Below are positions 8,506-16,607 of a DNA stretch of 64,000 nucleotides, in pieces; position 1 is the stretch's first letter; the number at the start of each line of letters is the position of its first letter. The notes below the pieces were generated by a model. It was not told where the DNA came from. It made no database searches and saw only the letters and a program-made list of their open reading frames with translations. Position numbers and translations under genes: made by a program. Location of the stretch: contig NZ_JABTEZ010000004.1 of assembly GCF_015711605.1 (NCBI RefSeq), positions 558,001-622,000 on the forward strand. The letters are read 5' to 3'. This DNA comes from Planomonospora sp. ID67723 (GTDB taxonomy: Bacteria > Actinomycetota > Actinomycetes > Streptosporangiales > Streptosporangiaceae).

Positions 8506-11034
8506 ATGCCGGCGACAGATCGCATCCAGGACACGCGGCGGCTGCGGGTGCTGCACGCCACCGGCCTGATGGAGGCGAGCGAGGTGCCGCTGCTGGATCG
8601 GGTGACCCGGCTGGCGACCCAGTGGCTGCGGGCGCCGGTGGCGATGGTCTCGCTGATCGACGTCGACCGCCAGGTCGTGGTCAGCGCGGCCGGGCCCGCC
8701 GACCGGCGGCAGGCAGGGCACAGTCCTTTGTCGCAGTCGATGTGCCAGCGCATCGTGGTCGACGATGCGCCGCTGACCGTGGCGGACGCGCGGGCCGATG
8801 CGCGCTGGCGCGCGGTCGAGGCCGTCTCCGGCGGGCAGCCGGCGGCCTATGCCGGAGTGCCTCTGCGGTCCGGCGGCGGTCAGGTGCTGGGCGTGCTGTG
8901 CGTGATCGATGATCAGCCCCGGCAGTGGAGCACCGAGCAGCTGGGCACGCTGGGGGATCTGGCCGCGATGGTGGAGGCGGAGATCGAGGCGCGGCTGGCC
9001 CGAGCGCAGGCGGTGCTGGACCGGGTGCCGGAGGCGGTGATCTCCTTCGACGTCTCCGGGGCGGTGACGGCGTGGAACGCCGCGGCCGAGCATCTGTTCG
9101 GCTGGTCGGCCGCCGAGGCCGCCGGCTGTCAGGCCGGTGCGCTGATCAGCCCGCAGCGGCTGCGTTCGGACTGGGAGCAGATACAACGCCGGGTGCGGGA
9201 GGAGAGCGGGTCGTCTCCGCTCGGGCAGCGGCTGGAGCTGACCGCGGTCGATCGGTCCGGGCGGGAGTTCCCCGCCGAGATGATCGTGCAGGTCGACGCC
9301 GAGCAGGACGGGTCGCTGTGTCATGCGGTGCTGCACGACATCACCGCCCAGCGCCGCATGCAGGTTTTGCGTGAAGCGCATCACGCCGTGGTACGGGTGC
9401 TGGCCGAGGCCGGCTCCAGTCAGGAGGCCGCCGCCGGCGTGCTGGCCGCCATCACCGGCGCGCTGGGCTGGACCTGCGGCGAGTACTGGCAGGTCCAGCC
9501 CAGCCGAAGCGGCATCACCCGCACCGCCTCCTGGCATCGGCCCGGGCGGGACGTGTCGGCCTTCACCAGCTGCGAGCCGCTCACCTTCGCCCGCCGCCAG
9601 GGGCTGGCCGGGCTGGTGTGGGACAGCGGCCGCGTGATGTGGGTGGAGGACCTGGCCACCGATCCCCGCAATTTCACCCGCAAGCCCCAGGCGATGCGCG
9701 CGGGCCTGCACGCGGCCATCGGCCTGCCGATCCACAGCGGTGACCAGGTGCACGGCGTGCTGGCCTTCTTCACCGACACCGCCCAAGAGGCCGACGAGGA
9801 CCTGGTCGCCCTGCTGGACAGCATCTGCGCGCATGTGGGCCGCTACATGGAACGCCGCCGCGCCGAGGAACTCGCGCTGGAGCTGGCCGAAAGCCGCCGC
9901 CGGTTCGAGCGGATCATCGCCCAGCTCGACGATGATGTGTGGACCACCGAGATCGGGCCGGACGGCTCAAGCCGGACCCTGGTCAGCCCGAACCTGAGCA
10001 AGCTGCTCGGCGGCCCGATCCCCGCCGGCGTCGATCCGTCCGAGCTCGTCATGCGCCAGGTCCATCCTGACGACCGCTCGACCATGGCCGCCTTCCAGGC
10101 CGCCACCGCCTCGGGCGGGAAGGCTGAGGCCGAATACCGTCTCATCGGCCTGGACGGCGTCACCCGCTGGATCTGGATGCGCGGCATGTCGCGCCGCGAG
10201 GGCGACCGGCTGCTGGTCGACGGCATCTCCACCGACATCACCGAGCGCCGCCGGCTGGCCGAGCAGCGTGAGTACCTGCTGGCCCAAGAACAGCAGCAGG
10301 TGCGGCGGCTGCGCCAGCTGGACGCGATGAAGGACGAGCTGATGGCGATGGTCACCCACGAACTGCGCAACCCCATCGGCGCCATCCGCGGCTACGCCGA
10401 ACTGCTGCTGGACAATGAGGCCCTGAGCGGCGAGCAGCGCTCCTTCGCCGACGTCATCGACCGCAAGAGCACCCACCTGCAGCGCCTGGTCGACGACCTG
10501 CTGGACCTGGCCCGCCTGAAGGCCGGCGGCATCGGCATCGATCCGCGACTGGTCGCGCTGACCGGCCTGCTGCGTGAGGCCGTCGACGACCACCGGCCCG
10601 CGGCCGCGGCCAAACAGCTGACCATCAGCGCCGAGCTGACCCCGGCCTTGCGGGTGCACGCCGATCCGGTACGGATCCGTCAGCTGGCCGACAACCTGCT
10701 GTCGAATGCGATCAAATACACGCCCTCAGGAGGAACCGTCACCATCACCCTCGCCGCCGCCGGCGACGCCTGCGTGGGAGAGGCGGTCGTGCTCACGGTC
10801 GCCGACACCGGCATCGGCATCCCGCCCGAGCAGTACGACCGGTTGTTCTCGCGGTTCTTCCGCGCCTCCACCGCGAAAGACGCCGGCATCAAGGGCACCG
10901 GTCTCGGTTTGGCCATCACCAAGGCCATCGTGGAAGCACACGGCGGCACCATCACCGCCGCGCCCCGCGACGGCGGCGGCACCGTCTTCACCGTGTGCCT
11001 GCCGATCGATTCACCACCGCCCGAGGCGGCTTGA
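8506..11034 (+). CDS. multi-sensor histidine kinase (GAF-PAS-GAF-PAS-HisKA-HATPase)
   Basis: This 842-residue soluble kinase has a GAF domain at about 25-160, PAS at 165-285, a second GAF at 290-450 and a second PAS at 465-585 (ending DGISTDITERR). Next comes a dimerisation domain with the phospho-accepting His618 in MVTHELRNPIGAIRGYAE. The ATP-binding domain shows the N box (NLLSNAIKY, Asn734), G1 DTGIGIP, F box LFSRFFRA and G2 GTGLGLAI. No membrane helix is present, so it senses cytoplasmic cues such as redox, light or small ligands. ATG 8506 has GGGGGAGA 7 nt upstream. No response regulator is adjacent, so it is an orphan kinase. Confidence 0.93.
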   Translation: MPATDRIQDTRRLRVLHATGLMEASEVPLLDRVTRLATQWLRAPVAMVSLIDVDRQVVVSAAGPADRRQAGHSPLSQSMCQRIVVDDAPLTVADARADARWRAVEAVSGGQPAAYAGVPLRSGGGQVLGVLCVIDDQPRQWSTEQLGTLGDLAAMVEAEIEARLARAQAVLDRVPEAVISFDVSGAVTAWNAAAEHLFGWSAAEAAGCQAGALISPQRLRSDWEQIQRRVREESGSSPLGQRLELTAVDRSGREFPAEMIVQVDAEQDGSLCHAVLHDITAQRRMQVLREAHHAVVRVLAEAGSSQEAAAGVLAAITGALGWTCGEYWQVQPSRSGITRTASWHRPGRDVSAFTSCEPLTFARRQGLAGLVWDSGRVMWVEDLATDPRNFTRKPQAMRAGLHAAIGLPIHSGDQVHGVLAFFTDTAQEADEDLVALLDSICAHVGRYMERRRAEELALELAESRRRFERIIAQLDDDVWTTEIGPDGSSRTLVSPNLSKLLGGPIPAGVDPSELVMRQVHPDDRSTMAAFQAATASGGKAEAEYRLIGLDGVTRWIWMRGMSRREGDRLLVDGISTDITERRRLAEQREYLLAQEQQQVRRLRQLDAMKDELMAMVTHELRNPIGAIRGYAELLLDNEALSGEQRSFADVIDRKSTHLQRLVDDLLDLARLKAGGIGIDPRLVALTGLLREAVDDHRPAAAAKQLTISAELTPALRVHADPVRIRQLADNLLSNAIKYTPSGGTVTITLAAAGDACVGEAVVLTVADTGIGIPPEQYDRLFSRFFRASTAKDAGIKGTGLGLAITKAIVEAHGGTITAAPRDGGGTVFTVCLPIDSPPPEAA

Positions 11035-11055
11035 CCGACCTGAGCGGCGGCAGGT

Positions 11056-11196
11056 GAGCCGAACCGGGTCCAGGCCGCCGACGTCACCCATGTGCCGGCC
11101 CGGCAGGGCTTCGTCTACCTCGCCGTGGTCTTGGACGTGCGCTCCCGGCGCATCGTCGGCTGGGCGATGGCCGAGCACATGCGCATCGACCCGGTT
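11056..11196 (+). mobile_element. IS3-family OrfB (rve integrase) fragment
   Basis: The frame reads NRVQAADVTHVP, then GFVYLAVVLDVRSRRIVGWA and MAEHM. This is the first catalytic-aspartate region of IS3-family OrfB transposases (W-AD-TYVPT...LYLAVVLDAFSRRIVGW). Both flanks are missing. It sits between the kinase and the convergent secreted-protein gene, whose stop it touches. Confidence 0.75.
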
Positions 11197-11620
11197 ACGG
11201 AGTGGCCGCAGGCTGGCAGGTGTCGGCCAGCCGCTGGGTCAGCCGGGCGGAGAACGCGCCGTCGTCGGTCAGGCGCTGGCGCAGCTGCGCGGCCTGGTCC
11301 TCGGTCAGGCCCGCCGGGTAGTCGGGGGCGGCGGCATACGCCTCGGCCATCGCCGCCGGATCGGTGTAGACGGTCGACTGCACCGTGCACAGGTGCGCGG
11401 CGGTGACCGACAGGAAGAGCTCCTCGGGCGTCTGCGCGACGGCCGGACCGGCCGGAGCCGTGGCGGCGACCGGCTCGGCCGGCACGGTGCTGGGTGCGAC
11501 CGGTGCGGCGGCGGCCTGCCGGCCGACCGTGCCGAAGGAGGTGAGCAGGTGGAGGGTGATGGTGGTCGCGGCGACAATGATCGGCACAGCGATGATCAGG
11601 GCTACGGTACGGCTTTTCAC
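11195..11620 (-). CDS. small membrane-anchored or secreted protein
   Basis: This is a 141-residue product. It has a short basic start, one hydrophobic helix (VALIIAVPIIVAATTITL), an Ala/Pro/Thr-rich linker to about residue 62, and a helical C-terminal domain with two cysteines (AHLCTVQ and ADTCQPA). The linker-plus-small-domain layout suits a protein tethered outside the membrane. It lies 90 nt downstream of a larger secreted protein in the same direction, probably in one operon. The family is unrecognised. Confidence 0.65.
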   Translation of the reverse strand: MKSRTVALIIAVPIIVAATTITLHLLTSFGTVGRQAAAAPVAPSTVPAEPVAATAPAGPAVAQTPEELFLSVTAAHLCTVQSTVYTDPAAMAEAYAAAPDYPAGLTEDQAAQLRQRLTDDGAFSARLTQRLADTCQPAATP

Positions 11621-11710
11621 GTCGGCGGTCTCCTGCGGTGATCGATGCGGGGCGAAGGGATCCGGGCGGCCGGGCCCCGGGGCTACGGGGCCCGGCTCGG
11701 CGGATGGGCG

Positions 11711-12538
11711 TTACTGAACGGTGACGGTGAGTTCGCCGTCGTAGCTGCCGCCGGTGTAGGTGACGTGCACCGGCACGGCGTAGGTGCCGGCGGCCAGGCC
11801 GGAGGCGTCCAGGCGAACCGCGGCGAAGTCCTCCCGGGCCACCGCCAGCGCGTTGCCGGTGTGCAGGCCGGCCGAGGTCTTCTCGTCCGGGTAGATGACC
11901 TCCAGGCCCCGCGGCGCGGTCAGGGTGAGGCGGAAGTCGTCCACGCCCACCTCGCGGCCCTCAAAGGCGATCTTTACCCAGGCCGGGGCGTCCTTGGTGA
12001 CGGTGACGGCGCTGGTCTTCTGCACCACCGCCGCGCCGGAGGCCGAGCCGATGGGCAGCGTCGCGGTGAGGCTCTGGCTGCCCTTGGGGCCCTTGCAGTC
12101 GAACTTCTGCGTGATGCCGGCGTCGTCTTTCTTGGCCTGGCCGGGAGGCAGCTGGGTGTAGGAGATGTTCAGGGTGACCCTCACCGGCCCGGAGGCGCCG
12201 GCAGGGACGGCGAGGTTGAGCGCGGTGAAGTCCATGGCGTCGGTCAGCAGCGCGGAGCTGTCGTACAGCGAGGTGTAGGTGGCGGTGTTGGCCGGGTAGC
12301 CGACGGTCAGTCCCGGCGCGGTGGCGGTGACCTTCACATCACACACATCGGTGGTGGCCTTCCACATGGCGCTGACCCAGCCTTGCTGGCCGGGCAGCAT
12401 CGCCGCCAGGGTCGGCACGACCAATTGCAGGCCGTCATCCTTGACCGCGGCCTGGGCACTGAGAGCGGGGACGGCGACCAGGGCCGCGGTGGTGGCGCCG
12501 GCGGCCAGCGCGGCGGCCAGACGAGAGGGGGAACGCAT
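11711..12538 (-). CDS. secreted beta-rich protein of unknown function
   Basis: The 275-residue form starting at ATG 12538 has a clean signal peptide (MRSPSRLAAALAAG, then LSAQA before the cut). Two similar beta-sandwich-like halves follow: the first contains LTVGYPANTATYTSLYDSSA, the second LEVIYPDEKTSAGLHTGNA. Both carry a MDF/EDF-A-L phrase (DAMDFTALNLAV, AREDFAAVRLDA). An internal duplication is therefore likely, which I infer from these paired motifs. An in-frame ATG at 12580 would add 14 residues. It is probably an exported surface protein co-transcribed with the 141-residue protein downstream. Confidence 0.72.
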   Translation of the reverse strand: MRSPSRLAAALAAGATTAALVAVPALSAQAAVKDDGLQLVVPTLAAMLPGQQGWVSAMWKATTDVCDVKVTATAPGLTVGYPANTATYTSLYDSSALLTDAMDFTALNLAVPAGASGPVRVTLNISYTQLPPGQAKKDDAGITQKFDCKGPKGSQSLTATLPIGSASGAAVVQKTSAVTVTKDAPAWVKIAFEGREVGVDDFRLTLTAPRGLEVIYPDEKTSAGLHTGNALAVAREDFAAVRLDASGLAAGTYAVPVHVTYTGGSYDGELTVTVQ

Positions 12539-12868
12539 GAGGGTTGTCCGTTTCTTCCATGAACTCCGACCTCCCTTCATCGGCAGGCCCAGACGGCAGG
12601 TGAGACGAACCGTCGGAGTTGTGGCCGGACGGGATACCGGTCGGCGCTCTTCCCTCTGGCCGGTGCCCAGTCCACCGAATGGGCGTGGCAGGACCAGTGC
12701 CTCACCGGTGCCGGACGGTTGCCGTCGGCGGCTTCGGTCCGATCATGTTCTGGCTGTTTGCGGGTGCGCTCAACCGAGTGGAATGCGCGGGGATGCGGCC
12801 GTCCGGTCCAGCCGGACTATCGCTGGATCCTCATCCGCTGGGTCACGGCAGGTTGAGAGCCGGGCCGG
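12539..12868. other. intergenic region, no gene seen
   Basis: This is the upstream region of the secreted-protein operon. AAGGGAGGTCGGA (minus strand, about 12561-12578) resembles a ribosome-binding site for one of the alternative starts. Nothing else could be supported. Confidence 0.45.
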
Positions 12869-13555
12869 TCACGGCCGGGCAGCCGGCCCCCGGCCCTCGG
12901 CCGCCTTGAGCCGAAGGCCCGACCGCTCCTGGAAGGACGCGAGCGCATCGGGCGCCGTCGCTCCGACACGTACCGTCGAGGTGATGAAGGAGTAACTGGC
13001 CAGGGTCCGGGTCGGCCGGTCGAGGAAGCTCAGCCAGTCGCCGCCCCGGCAGGCTTCCCGCGAGCCGACGTAGCCGAGCAGTGACTCGACGGTCTCCAAC
13101 TGCCCTTTCCGCAGCCGGCAGGTGGCCTGGTACGGCAGCGACATCACGGCCTGCCGGCAGGCGACGTTGATCAGAAAAGCCGACAGCGAGCGGGACTCGC
13201 TGAACCACTTCTCCCCGGGTCCGGTCCGGCCGTGGACGCGCGGGTCGGGCCTGTCGTCGTCGTCCGGGTGCGTGCTCCACTGCGCGGGCCACTGGTTCTC
13301 CCCGCAGAAGATCAGCCACCCGCCCTCGACCACGAGGCGCTCGGGGGCGCTCATCCGAAGGGTGTGCTGGTGCCCGTCGGCCCCCATCATCTCCGCGTGC
13401 AGCCCGGCCACTGCGTAGTAGGCGCGCAAGGCGTCCGGCAGGCCGATCCCGAGGCGGTCCTCAGCCGCGGCGATCTCGGTGCCGGTACACCCGTTCTCCG
13501 GCGTCCACTCGCCGTACGCGGTCGCCATGACGTCTTGGAGCAACTCCTCGATCAT
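12869..13555 (-). CDS. SMI1/KNR4 (SUKH) family protein
   Basis: The 228-residue protein opens with the SUKH signature: an N-terminal helix, then GCTGTEIAAAEDRLGIGLPD and ALRAYYAVAGLH. A later GGWLIFCGENQWPAQW strand region is typical of the superfamily. SUKH proteins often neutralise polymorphic toxins, but no toxin gene is adjacent, so its role here is open; some members are not immunity proteins. ATG 13555 is taken because the homologous helix starts there; an ATG at 13567 adds four residues. Confidence 0.82.
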   Translation of the reverse strand: MIEELLQDVMATAYGEWTPENGCTGTEIAAAEDRLGIGLPDALRAYYAVAGLHAEMMGADGHQHTLRMSAPERLVVEGGWLIFCGENQWPAQWSTHPDDDDRPDPRVHGRTGPGEKWFSESRSLSAFLINVACRQAVMSLPYQATCRLRKGQLETVESLLGYVGSREACRGGDWLSFLDRPTRTLASYSFITSTVRVGATAPDALASFQERSGLRLKAAEGRGPAARP

Positions 13556-13775
13556 ACTGTGTCCCACCGTTCGATCCGCCGTCCGCGACGGGCTGCGTCC
13601 TGCCGACGGCGATCATAGAGCGCGGACCCGTGAGCGAGATCGTGATGGAGTCCGGGGACGCCCATACGATCGCCGAGGCACGGCACCGGTGACTGTTCGC
13701 CCGCTCCGGTGCGCTCGACCGGCAGCAGGAACACGCGTCCGGTGTCCGGATCGGCCGTTCTCCCGGTGCGGACCC

Positions 13776-14312
13776 TCACCGAGAAGGAGTCCGGGGCTCG
13801 TCTTCGTCGTCGATCAGCAGGAACCCGGGCCGGTTCTCGCGCCACTCGGGCACATCCATCGAATTGAGCACGGAGATCAGTTTCTTTTCCTCGTAGATGA
13901 AGTGCGTCTGCATGACCGCCGACAGCGCCTCCACCTCCTCGCGCACCTTGGAGGCCGTGGCCGGGTCCGGCTTCTCCGGGAGGGAGTCGAGCAGTTTCTG
14001 TAGATTCCCCAGCAGCCAGTCCAGCTGGTTGTGGTCCGTGCGCAGGTCGGAGAGCACCTTGCGCAGCTCAGGGAACTCCTCGGCGATCGCCGGGAACGCG
14101 TCTTTGTCCTCGCCGGTGTGGTGGCGCGTCAACGCCGTGCAGAAGGAGAGGCAGTGGGCACGCAGGTCCCGTGGCGGAAGCCCCCTGCCGTCGAAGTAGT
14201 CGTCGATGCTGTCCTGGAGGTCTTCCAGCATCTCGCGGAGCCAGATATGCACTTCGAGCAACTGCGTGCCCAGGGCGGTGAGGCGGCTGCCCGCCTCGGA
14301 ACGTGCATTCAT
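13776..14312 (-). CDS. hemerythrin HHE-domain protein
   Basis: The 178-residue protein is a four-helix HHE cation-binding domain. Likely iron ligands lie in LRAHCLSFCTALTRHHTGED (paired His plus Asp/Glu), in LRTDHNQLDWLL, and in the last helix MQTHFIYEEKKL. Such proteins bind a di-iron centre and respond to O2, NO or redox stress. ATG 14312 has AAGGAAGAG immediately upstream. It is a single gene; a second hemerythrin-like protein is at 43.4 kb. Confidence 0.85.
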   Translation of the reverse strand: MNARSEAGSRLTALGTQLLEVHIWLREMLEDLQDSIDDYFDGRGLPPRDLRAHCLSFCTALTRHHTGEDKDAFPAIAEEFPELRKVLSDLRTDHNQLDWLLGNLQKLLDSLPEKPDPATASKVREEVEALSAVMQTHFIYEEKKLISVLNSMDVPEWRENRPGFLLIDDEDEPRTPSR

Positions 14313-14623
14313 GCTCTTCCTTCGGGTGGGGTACTCGGCCCAGTGTCCCCCAAGCCCCGGTGGCGCAGCGAATTCCGGTCGATCCGCAGCGGTGCTCCAT
14401 CTGCGGATCAGCCGTCCGGGGTCTGGTGGATGGCTGCGGTAGGGCTGGAGACGCCCATGCATGATCTCGTGGACGAGCTGCGGAGATCAAGGAGGCGGTC
14501 CGGCACGGGCGCGGACCCGGCGGCCACGCGGCGTCGCTGCAGTGCCGCCTGCGCCGCCCCGCCAAGACCGCCGCCTACCGCACCCGCCGCCGGGGCTGAC
14601 CGGCGCAGGCCGGTCCGGCCCGG

Positions 14624-15256
14624 TCAGGTCTGGCAGAGCTGGCCGCGCAGGGTCTCGCCGACCCAGCCGTCCCAGCGCTCGCGCGACCAGCCGCGCTCAC
14701 GGACGAACAGGAGGTACAGCTCCGGGCTGAGCAGCCCGTACAGCAGATCGGCGACCTCCTCCACCGGCATATCCGCCCGTGCGCCCGGCTTGCCGACCAG
14801 TGCCTTGGCCGCCTCCTGCTGGACGACGTAACGCGGATCGACATCGTGCGGCCACAAGGCGGCGACTTCGGGATCGCTCGCGGCCGCCGCCTCCAAGACC
14901 TGTCCGATCGGCGCGACCCGCTGCAGGATCGCGCTCGTGCCCGTAACGTAGGCGCGCAACATGTCCTGGGCGGTGTCGGCGGCCAGGGCCGCTCGGTACC
15001 ACGGCCGGTCCATCGTGGACACCGGTTCGTCGTCACCGGCGATCGTCACGTCGACCAGTTCCTTCAGCAGGGCGCGCTTGTTTCCGAAGACGAAGTAGAT
15101 CGTCTGCACCGCGACTCCGGCCTTGTCGGCGACGTCCTGGAGATTCGTCGCGCCATAGCCGTCCCGCACGAACAGCTCGAGTGCCGCCTGCAGGATGCGC
15201 CGGCGCGTCTCCTTCGCCTTCTGCGTTCGTTTGCTCGGCTGCTTGACATCACTCAT
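14624..15256 (-). CDS. TetR/AcrR-family regulator
   Basis: The 210-residue repressor has the N-terminal HTH at about residues 18-62 (RRRILQAALELFVRDGYGAT, then LQDVADKAGVAVQTIYFVFG). An all-helical ligand domain follows. It is divergent from the monooxygenase-like gene at 15317 across 60 bp rich in CTAGAG/CTCTAG repeats, the probable operator. A TAGACT -10 hexamer (15263-15268 on the minus strand) ends 6 nt before the ATG, so the transcript may be leaderless. It most likely represses itself and the divergent gene. Confidence 0.9.
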   Translation of the reverse strand: MSDVKQPSKRTQKAKETRRRILQAALELFVRDGYGATNLQDVADKAGVAVQTIYFVFGNKRALLKELVDVTIAGDDEPVSTMDRPWYRAALAADTAQDMLRAYVTGTSAILQRVAPIGQVLEAAAASDPEVAALWPHDVDPRYVVQQEAAKALVGKPGARADMPVEEVADLLYGLLSPELYLLFVRERGWSRERWDGWVGETLRGQLCQT

Positions 15257-15258
15257 GG

Positions 15259-15301
15259 CTAGAGTCTATCTCTAGATTCATTCACTAGAAGTCAACTCTA
15301 G
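15259..15301. promoter_or_regulatory. probable TetR operator repeats between divergent genes
   Basis: CTAGAG-TCTAT-CTCTAG (15259-15275) is a perfect 6-bp-arm dyad. CTAGA-N7-TCTAG (15285-15301) is a second dyad. Both lie in the 60-bp gap between the TetR gene and the monooxygenase-like gene, covering the start-proximal promoter region of both. Confidence 0.65.
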
Positions 15302-15316
15302 AGAGAAGGTCTAGCA

Positions 15317-15607
15317 ATGACGGTCATCAGTGTCACCCGCTTCCAGGCCGATCCCGCCGACGCCGCCCAGGTTCGAGCCCGGCACGCGGCCCTGGTCTCG
15401 GCGACCAGAGCCGCTCTGCCGGGCCTCACCGAGGCGCGCCTCGGCCGGCTCGACGACGAGACATGGGTCGGCGTCTGGCGTTGGGATTCGGCCGCCAGCC
15501 TGGCCGCGGCCCGCCAGACGCTGCCCGGCACCACCGTGGCCGCCGCGGCGTTCGCGGTGGCCCGGGAGGTCACCGCTGACGACATCGAGGTTCTCGACGA
15601 GCTCTGA
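15317..15607 (+). CDS. antibiotic biosynthesis monooxygenase (ABM)-domain protein
   Basis: The 96-residue protein has the small ferredoxin-like ABM fold: an N-terminal strand VISVTRFQADP, a helix, ARLGRLDDETWVGVWRWDS, a second helix, and a C-terminal acidic tail. It has GAGAGAAGG about 8 nt before ATG 15317. ABM proteins include quinone-forming monooxygenases, haem-degrading enzymes and simple stress proteins; the specific activity is not evident. It is divergent from, and probably repressed by, the TetR gene. Confidence 0.78.
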   Translation: MTVISVTRFQADPADAAQVRARHAALVSATRAALPGLTEARLGRLDDETWVGVWRWDSAASLAAARQTLPGTTVAAAAFAVAREVTADDIEVLDEL

Positions 15608-15614
15608 TCACCGG

Positions 15615-15641
15615 CCCCGGCCCCGCAAGCCGGGGCCGGGG
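15615..15641. terminator. GC-rich hairpin terminator
   Basis: CCCCGGCCCCG-CAAGC-CGGGGCCGGGG forms an 11-bp perfect stem 7 nt after the ABM stop codon. Confidence 0.75.
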
Positions 15642-15696
15642 TTCCCCGAATCAAGGAGACGACGTGATCGAGATCGAAGCGTTGGCCGAGGTGTAC

Positions 15697-15760
15697 GGTT
15701 CTCAGAACCCCGTGCGGACGGCGTTCCGAGAACCCGGTTGCGCAAGAGGTTCTGAGAACG
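15697..15760. repeat. three regularly spaced GGTTCTnAGAACC palindromes
   Basis: GGTTCTCAGAACC (15697-15709), CGTTCCGAGAACC (15722-15734) and GGTTCTGAGAACG (15748-15760) repeat with 25-26 bp between starts. A partial fourth half-site, AGAACC, is at 15809-15814. They lie between convergent genes (ABM and MerR), where no promoter is obvious. The regular spacing on roughly the same DNA face suggests protein binding. Confidence 0.6.
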
Positions 15761-15838
15761 AAACTCAGAAACGAACCGGACGTCCGGCGGGCGGTGACCG
15801 GATCTCGCAGAACCGGTCATTCCCGCGAACCGCACGAG

Positions 15839-16597
15839 CTACATCCGGGTCCGCGCGTACGCCTGCAGTGCGTCCCGGACGAACGTCGCCCCCGCGGCGT
15901 CGTCGTACATGCCGGCGAAGCGGGGGTCGTCGACGTACATGTCTCCCAGGCATCTCACCATCTCGATCGAGCGCTCCCGGTCGCCCTCGGCCGTGGGGGT
16001 GCCCGGGATCTGGCCCAGCCACCGGACGTGCCGGGCAGCCAGTGACCGGGCGTGTTCCGATGTCGGGGAAACCCCGGCCTTCGCTGCGGCGACCCATGCG
16101 GCGACGAGGTCTTCGGCGGCCTGCTTCCAGGCCCGCTGCTGGTCGAGGGTCTTGCCGTGCCACCAGTCGTTGCTCACTTGGAACGCGCGCTCGCCCCAGC
16201 GTGAGATCACCTCGTCCTTGTAGCGGTCGTTGAACCCCGCCAACATGACGTCCATCCGCGGTTCCGCCCCCGCCTGCAGGGCCTCGAGCGTGTGACGCAC
16301 AGACCGGATCTGCCGTTCGATGCGGTCCCGTTCCTCTTCCAGCGCGGCGATGTGGGCGCGGAGCCCGTCGCACGGGTCCACTTCGTCGGCCAGGACCCCG
16401 GCGATGGCCGGCAAGCCCATGCCGAGCCGGCGCATGAGCAGGATCCGCTGGAGCCGGGCGACCGCTGTGGAGTCGTAGTAGCGGTACCCGTTCGCGCCGA
16501 CCCGGGACGGGGCCAGGAGCCCGACGCGGTCGTAGTGACGCAGCGCGCGGCTGGTGATGCCGGCCCTCGCCGCGAGCTCCTGGATCGTCCACTCCAT
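15839..16597 (-). CDS. MerR-family regulator with TipAS ligand domain
   Basis: The 252-residue protein has a winged HTH (residues 3-70: WTIQELAARAGITSRALRHY, then YRYYDSTAVARLQRILLMRR), a dimerising coiled coil (about 75-118, EEERDRIERQIRSVR) and a C-terminal TipAS domain with WWHGKTLDQQ. TipAS domains bind thiopeptides and other hydrophobic compounds. It is the second gene of an operon with the DUF2268 protein, 10 nt downstream. The operon promoter has the MerR-type 19-bp spacer dyad, so this protein most likely activates its own operon on ligand binding. Confidence 0.92.
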   Translation of the reverse strand: MEWTIQELAARAGITSRALRHYDRVGLLAPSRVGANGYRYYDSTAVARLQRILLMRRLGMGLPAIAGVLADEVDPCDGLRAHIAALEEERDRIERQIRSVRHTLEALQAGAEPRMDVMLAGFNDRYKDEVISRWGERAFQVSNDWWHGKTLDQQRAWKQAAEDLVAAWVAAAKAGVSPTSEHARSLAARHVRWLGQIPGTPTAEGDRERSIEMVRCLGDMYVDDPRFAGMYDDAAGATFVRDALQAYARTRM

Positions 16598-16607
16598 CGT
16601 CCCAGTG

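Noticed and set aside
8332-9834. 500-codon minus-strand frame opposite the histidine kinase
   Set aside because: It lies antisense to conserved GAF/PAS coding sequence and is His/Gly/Arg-biased with no family features.
12869-13555. SUKH protein as the immunity partner of the RHS toxin
   Set aside because: It is about 45 kb from the RHS gene and on the other strand; immunity genes normally lie next to the toxin.
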